A stretch of 9,629 nucleotides of DNA from an uncultured Clostridia bacterium (lineage in GTDB: Bacteria; Bacillota; Clostridia; Oscillospirales; Ruminococcaceae): positions 1-9,629 of the forward strand of contig CAMWVF010000023.1 of assembly GCA_947177545.1 (NCBI GenBank). Direction: 5' to 3'. Positions 6,455-9,629 of this stretch are shown piece by piece (position 1 is the stretch's first letter; each line of letters begins with the position of its first letter). The position numbers were made by a program, and so were the translations under genes. The notes beneath the pieces are model-generated. The model saw only the letters and a program-made list of their open reading frames with translations, was not told the origin of the DNA and did not search any database.

Positions 6455-6458
6455 TTTC

Positions 6459-8519
6459 GTGAGGGTAAAGCTCAAGCTCGCGCTTGTTATACTGGCGGCT
6501 GTGATCGTGCCTATTGTTACGGTCAATATATTTTCATCGGTGCATATTAAAAATATATCCGTTGAACTTAATATGCAGAATACTGATAATATCATCAGCA
6601 GTCAGGCGGAAAGCATCAATTATTATTTCGAGGATATTTCCTCCGCAGCCAAGGAGTTCGTTTCCCTTGAAGATGTGCGGACTTATGTTATGGAAAGCAA
6701 CGAAGAAGGCTTTGTCATTTCGAAGGACATTGCGGAGTATTCGTCTGTTTTCGCAACACTCAGGGGAATGACAGACCTTGACTCGTCGCTTTCAAAGATA
6801 ATGATAATCAACAATTCGGGAATGATAGTTGCTTCTTCAGACGAAAACGATGTGGGAAAACGCATGACGAAGCATAGCGGTCTTTTTGAGTCCGCGACAA
6901 ACGGCAACGGCATTTCGTCTTTTTCAATGAGCGGCGAAAAGGATAATAATATCCCCTCGTTCTCCTATGCGAAAGCCATTTATTCTCATAATAACGAGCT
7001 TTTGGGAATTGTTTACGAGATGTATAATACCGCTCATTTGCAGCGGATAATAAATAACGCGCAGATTGACAAGTACACCACGGTTGCTGTTATGGACAGC
7101 ACAGGCGGTATTTTGGAGTATCCGTACAAAACTGTTAAAAATTACACCGAGCACGACAGCTACGGCAAGGCAGCGGAGTACATCAGAGGCTTGTTGGACA
7201 CTGCGGACGAAAGGGAACAGGAGGAAACCAGCTTTTCCTACGGCAAAAAAGCCCAAAGGCGTACCGTTTTCAACAAAAGGATATCCTCCTGCGGCTGGAC
7301 TGTTCTTGCTATCTCAAATGTCCAAAGTCTGGAAAATTCCTTTAACAGCAGAAAAAGCGCAATAATGAACCTTGCTATAATCCTTATAGTGCTTGCATCT
7401 GTAGGTACGTTCGTGTTTATACACTACTTCTCAAAGCCTATGGACGAGATAATCAGGATATTGCAGAAAAAACAAAGAGGCGATACGGCGGTACAGTTCA
7501 ATATTAGCTCCAGCGATGAGTTCAAGCAGATAGGCAGAGCATTTAACACAGCGTTCGATGAGATATTTGAGAGCGAGCAGCGGTACAACACTATCGTTGA
7601 AATTACCAATAATATCGTTTTTGAGGTAAACTTTAAAAAGAACACCGTTACCGTTTCAAAAAGCTTTAACAAGAAGTTCAGCTACCGCCCAAAGGACGAC
7701 AGCGTAAAGGAAAGCTTTTTGTATAATCTTTACGTCCACAAGGACGACAAGGACAGATACCTTGCGGATATTGACAGGATATTTGGTTCTGCAAACTTTA
7801 TACAGGGCGAGTACCGTGTAAAGAGCATTTACGGCGATTTCATATGGATAATGATAAAGGCGACGAAATTCTTTAACCGTGAGGAAATTCCCACCAAAAT
7901 AGTGGGCGTTATCATGGATATCGACAAGGAAAAGAAAAGCGAGATGCACCTCATTCAGAAAGCAAGCTATGACGCTCTTACACGGCTTTACAACCGTGAG
8001 ACGTTCCTCAAGAGCCTTGCGGAGGAAATTGAGATGTCCTCGATCAAAAAGACTTTGGACGCTATGATGTTCATTGACCTTGACGACTTCAAATTCTTTA
8101 ACGACGAGTACGGTCATGCCTGCGGTGACGAGGTACTGAAATTTACGGCGGATACCCTTAAAGAGCTTTGCTTTGAGCGGGGCTTTGCGGGACGCTTCGG
8201 CGGCGACGAATTTGTGGTATGTCTCACAAATCTTACCCTTTACGGCGACTCGGGCAAGGTTGCTCAGGAGCTTATCGACACCCTCGGCAAGGGCTTTATT
8301 TCCGAATCCACGGGTATCAAGCTGACTATCCACTGCTCTGTCGGTATCGCGTTTCTCCGTGAAAGCGGAAAGACTACGGAAGAGGTCATTGCGGCGGCGG
8401 ACGAAGCTATGTACAACATCAAGAAGCACGGTAAGTCCGCATACGCTTACGCTAAATCGGCGCAAAGCTCTACAGACGCAGTTTTAGATGAAGTCGACGA
8501 AATTGATATGCTGAGATAA
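6459..8519 (+). CDS. Membrane sensor diguanylate cyclase: dCACHE-HAMP-PAS-GGDEF (GTG start)
   Basis: A 686-aa membrane protein expected to make cyclic di-GMP from two GTP in response to an external ligand. The order is: TM1 (about 5-23); extracellular dCACHE-like sensor (about 33-290); TM2 (about 300-322); HAMP starting at SKPMDEI (about 324-372); PAS with a PAC-like end (about 375-500); GGDEF domain (about 500-665). The active-site signature is intact: LTRLYNR near 510, metal ligand Asp540 in FIDLDDF, Asn548 and Asp557 in the NDEYGHACGD segment, and GGDEF at 581-585. The inhibitory I-site RxxD is absent (F and G occupy the R and D positions), so product feedback at that site is not expected. 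The frame extends upstream to TTG 6378, but the ribosome binding site and promoter favour GTG 6459. It sits beside a GH44 gene, so a sugar or biofilm link is possible but unproven. Confidence 0.9.
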   Translation: MRVKLKLALVILAAVIVPIVTVNIFSSVHIKNISVELNMQNTDNIISSQAESINYYFEDISSAAKEFVSLEDVRTYVMESNEEGFVISKDIAEYSSVFATLRGMTDLDSSLSKIMIINNSGMIVASSDENDVGKRMTKHSGLFESATNGNGISSFSMSGEKDNNIPSFSYAKAIYSHNNELLGIVYEMYNTAHLQRIINNAQIDKYTTVAVMDSTGGILEYPYKTVKNYTEHDSYGKAAEYIRGLLDTADEREQEETSFSYGKKAQRRTVFNKRISSCGWTVLAISNVQSLENSFNSRKSAIMNLAIILIVLASVGTFVFIHYFSKPMDEIIRILQKKQRGDTAVQFNISSSDEFKQIGRAFNTAFDEIFESEQRYNTIVEITNNIVFEVNFKKNTVTVSKSFNKKFSYRPKDDSVKESFLYNLYVHKDDKDRYLADIDRIFGSANFIQGEYRVKSIYGDFIWIMIKATKFFNREEIPTKIVGVIMDIDKEKKSEMHLIQKASYDALTRLYNRETFLKSLAEEIEMSSIKKTLDAMMFIDLDDFKFFNDEYGHACGDEVLKFTADTLKELCFERGFAGRFGGDEFVVCLTNLTLYGDSGKVAQELIDTLGKGFISESTGIKLTIHCSVGIAFLRESGKTTEEVIAAADEAMYNIKKHGKSAYAYAKSAQSSTDAVLDEVDEIDMLR

Positions 8520-8570
8520 TAATTTGTAATATATTATATAAAATATACATAATGTAATCATAATGATTTT

Positions 8571-8599
8571 TTGACAACTTATTTAAAATTATACAGTAT
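8571..8599 (+). promoter_or_regulatory. Possible promoter for the Mrp gene
   Basis: A perfect TTGACA (8571-8576), a 17-nt spacer and a poor -10, CAGTAT (8594-8599), which keeps the key A2 and T6. The start would be near 8606, giving a leader of about 18 nt before the ATG at 8624. The 104-nt gap after the cyclase gene argues for a separate promoter here. Confidence 0.4.
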
Positions 8600-8608
8600 G
8601 TAATAATG

Positions 8609-8614
8609 AAAGGA
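8609..8614 (+). promoter_or_regulatory. Shine-Dalgarno that decides the ATG start at 8624
   Basis: AAAGGA, 9 nt before ATG 8624. It lies inside the frame of the alternative ATG at 8606, which has no ribosome binding site of its own, so the 274-aa protein is preferred to the 280-aa one. Confidence 0.8.
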
Positions 8615-8623
8615 AATAACACT

Positions 8624-9448
8624 ATGAGTGAATGCACACACGATTGTTCATCATGCGGAGCTGACTGCGGCGAAAGAACAGAGCAGCAAAGCTTTATCGA
8701 GCCTCTCAATGAAAAAAGCAGCGTTAAAAAGGTGATCGGTATCGTCAGCGGAAAGGGCGGCGTGGGCAAGTCCCTTGTAACGGGAATGCTTGCCACACTC
8801 TTTTCGAGAAAGGGCTTCAAGACCGCTGTTATGGACGCTGACATAACAGGTCCCTCTATACCGAAAATGTTCGGAGTAGGCGGCAGAGCGGCGGGAAATC
8901 AGGACGGTATCATTCCAGCAAAGTCGAGGAACGGTATAAATATTATGTCTGTAAACCTCCTGTTGGAGAATCCCGGAGACCCTGTTATCTGGCGCGGACC
9001 TATCATTGCAGGCGTTGTAAAGCAGTTCTGGACGGACGTAAACTGGGGCGACGTGGACTATATGTTTGTGGATATGCCTCCCGGAACAGGTGACGTGCCT
9101 CTTACGGTTTTCCAGTCAATTCCTTTGGACGGAATTGTTATTGTTTCCTCTCCGCAGGATCTGGTTGCAATGATAGTAAACAAAGCCGTATCTATGGCGA
9201 ATATGATGAATATTCCGATACTGGGCGTTGTTGAGAATATGAGCTATGTTATATGTCCCGACTGCCAAAAGAAGATATATCTTTACGGCGAGAGCCACAT
9301 TGACGCTGTTTGCAGTGAGAACGGCATACCGCTTTTGGGACAGATACCAATTTCTCCGGATATCACTCACAACTGCGACATGGGGCTTATTGAGGACTTT
9401 ACAGGTGATTTCCTTGACTATGCAGTGCAGGTCATTGAACAGCTTTAA
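8624..9448 (+). CDS. Mrp/NBP35-family Fe-S cluster carrier P-loop ATPase
   Basis: A 274-aa cytosolic protein of the Mrp/ApbC/NBP35 group, which binds a bridging Fe-S cluster as a dimer and passes it to target enzymes using ATP. Seen in order: Cys-rich N-terminus with Cys4, Cys8, Cys11 and Cys15; deviant Walker A GKGGVGKS at 43-50; DADITGPSIPKMFG at 71-84; DYMFVDMPPGTGD at 145-157; SSPQDL at 175-180; and the cluster-binding CPDC at 211-214 after VENMSYVI. The length fits the bacterial short form lacking the N-terminal DUF59 domain. The N-terminal Cys cluster is common in Clostridia and may hold a second cluster. The start at ATG 8624 is chosen from AAAGGA at 8609-8614. It stands alone between a possible promoter and a strong terminator. 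The call is secure; the client proteins are unknown. Confidence 0.95.
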   Translation: MSECTHDCSSCGADCGERTEQQSFIEPLNEKSSVKKVIGIVSGKGGVGKSLVTGMLATLFSRKGFKTAVMDADITGPSIPKMFGVGGRAAGNQDGIIPAKSRNGINIMSVNLLLENPGDPVIWRGPIIAGVVKQFWTDVNWGDVDYMFVDMPPGTGDVPLTVFQSIPLDGIVIVSSPQDLVAMIVNKAVSMANMMNIPILGVVENMSYVICPDCQKKIYLYGESHIDAVCSENGIPLLGQIPISPDITHNCDMGLIEDFTGDFLDYAVQVIEQL

Positions 9449-9458
9449 GTAATATTTT

Positions 9459-9492
9459 GAGCAGCTTTGGAATACTCCGAGGCTGTTCTTTT
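9459..9492 (+). terminator. Intrinsic terminator after the Mrp gene
   Basis: A 13-bp stem with three G-U pairs: GAGCAGC TTT GGA (9459-9471) pairs with TCC GAG GCTGTTC (9476-9488) around a 4-nt loop ATAC (9472-9475). TTTT (9489-9492) follows immediately. It starts 10 nt after the stop codon, a classic Rho-independent layout. Confidence 0.85.
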
Positions 9493-9501
9493 GTACACTT
9501 T

Positions 9502-9516
9502 CTGATTAAAAATCAG
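9502..9516. repeat. Small perfect hairpin in the terminal intergenic region
   Basis: CTGATT-AAA-AATCAG, a 6-bp stem with a 3-nt loop, 10 nt past the terminator T-run. TTTTT follows at 9523-9527 after a 6-nt gap. It might be a backup terminator or belong to the leader of the gene beyond the window. Confidence 0.4.
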
Positions 9517-9543
9517 TACGACTTTTTCAATTCTTGTGCATAT

Positions 9544-9560
9544 CATCAAAAAAATTGATG
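9544..9560. repeat. Second small perfect hairpin upstream of the edge promoter
   Basis: CATCAA-AAAAA-TTGATG, a 6-bp stem with a 5-nt A loop. It lies 32 nt before the -35 at 9593 and could be an operator-like palindrome for the next gene. The role is unknown. Confidence 0.35.
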
Positions 9561-9592
9561 TAAATTTCTGTACATATTTCTATTAATAATAT

Positions 9593-9621
9593 TTGACTAT
9601 TTTAAGAATATATGATATAAT
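9593..9621 (+). promoter_or_regulatory. Near-consensus promoter pointing out of the window
   Basis: TTGACT (9593-9598), a 17-nt spacer and a perfect TATAAT (9616-9621) with TGA before it (extended -10). The predicted start near 9628 is at the window edge, so the controlled gene lies just beyond on the plus strand. Confidence 0.7.
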
Positions 9622-9629
9622 ATTTTTAT

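Larger units (their letters stand above)
6233..6458. other. 226-nt AT-rich intergenic region between GH44 and cyclase genes
   Basis: The longest gap in the window. From left to right it holds a copy of TTTGTACACTT (6239-6249, also found at 9490-9500), a weak terminator-like hairpin (6262-6283), a very A-rich stretch, the promoter at 6345-6373 and a leader of about 79 nt. I see no reading frame with a ribosome binding site and no recognisable riboswitch. Confidence 0.5.

Noticed and set aside
6378..6458. Upstream TTG start giving a 713-aa cyclase
   Set aside because: There is no ribosome binding site before it, it falls at the predicted transcription start, and the extra 27 residues would add a second hydrophobic stretch before TM1. 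GTG 6459 has a good Shine-Dalgarno.
7656..8465. 269-aa minus-strand open frame
   Set aside because: It lies entirely opposite the PAS and GGDEF domains of the cyclase, whose motifs are intact. It has no family resemblance and ends within that gene.
8556..8572. AATCA-TAA-TGATT hairpin followed by T residues after the cyclase gene
   Set aside because: The stem is only 5 bp and has a single G-C pair. The T-run is part of the TTGACA region. It is too weak to call a terminator.
1..9629. CRISPR array, insertion sequence, prophage, toxin-antitoxin or defence system
   Set aside because: I looked on both strands and found no regularly spaced repeats, transposase or integrase motifs, terminal inverted repeats or recognisable defence domains.

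Overview
The window reads as chromosomal DNA from a low-to-moderate GC Gram-positive anaerobe, most likely a Ruminococcus-like member of the Clostridia. The grounds are strong AGGAGG-type ribosome binding sites, AT-rich intergenic regions with sigma-A-like promoters, TTG and GTG starts placed by their Shine-Dalgarno sequences, a family 44 (cellulase/xyloglucanase) glycoside hydrolase, and an Mrp protein with the Cys-rich N-terminus common in Clostridia. The taxonomic placement is inference; there is no rRNA or other marker here. I see no mobile element, CRISPR array, tRNA or rRNA.

Left part, minus strand (1-1971): a promoter at 1943-1971 precedes two small single-pass membrane proteins (156 and 161 aa) that look like diverged tandem paralogues. 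They are followed 49 nt later by guaA (GMP synthase), of which the first 289 residues are present before the window ends. Tight spacing suggests one transcription unit. Why two surface-exposed small proteins should precede a purine-synthesis gene is not explained.

Centre-left, plus strand (2001-4108): a divergent promoter with nearly mirror-image architecture drives two polytopic membrane transporters 14 nt apart. One is an ArsP_2-type putative heavy-metal or manganese exporter with a Cys/His-rich central loop. The other is an ArsB/NhaD/SLC13-like ion transporter. They probably handle a related ion, but the substrate cannot be read from sequence.

Centre (4105-6232): a promoter overlapping the end of the second transporter gene precedes a secreted GH44 enzyme carrying a Ser/Thr/Glu-rich linker and a C-terminal membrane anchor instead of a dockerin or carbohydrate-binding module. 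The Asn that normally precedes the catalytic acid/base Glu in clan GH-A enzymes is Cys here.

Right part (6345-9629): a membrane-bound sensor diguanylate cyclase (extracellular dCACHE-like domain, HAMP, PAS, GGDEF) with its own promoter, then an Mrp/NBP35-type Fe-S carrier ATPase. The latter ends in a clear 13-bp intrinsic terminator. The last 137 nt hold two small hairpins and a near-consensus promoter pointing out of the window.

Apart from the two transporters and the guaA group, the genes look like independent transcription units. The window is mostly ordinary housekeeping and polysaccharide-use content. The most interesting points are the unexplained tandem small membrane proteins, the altered active-site residues in the GH44 enzyme and in the GuaA amidotransferase domain, and the mirrored divergent promoter pair. 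No gap between genes exceeds 300 nt; the longest is 226 nt (6233-6458).
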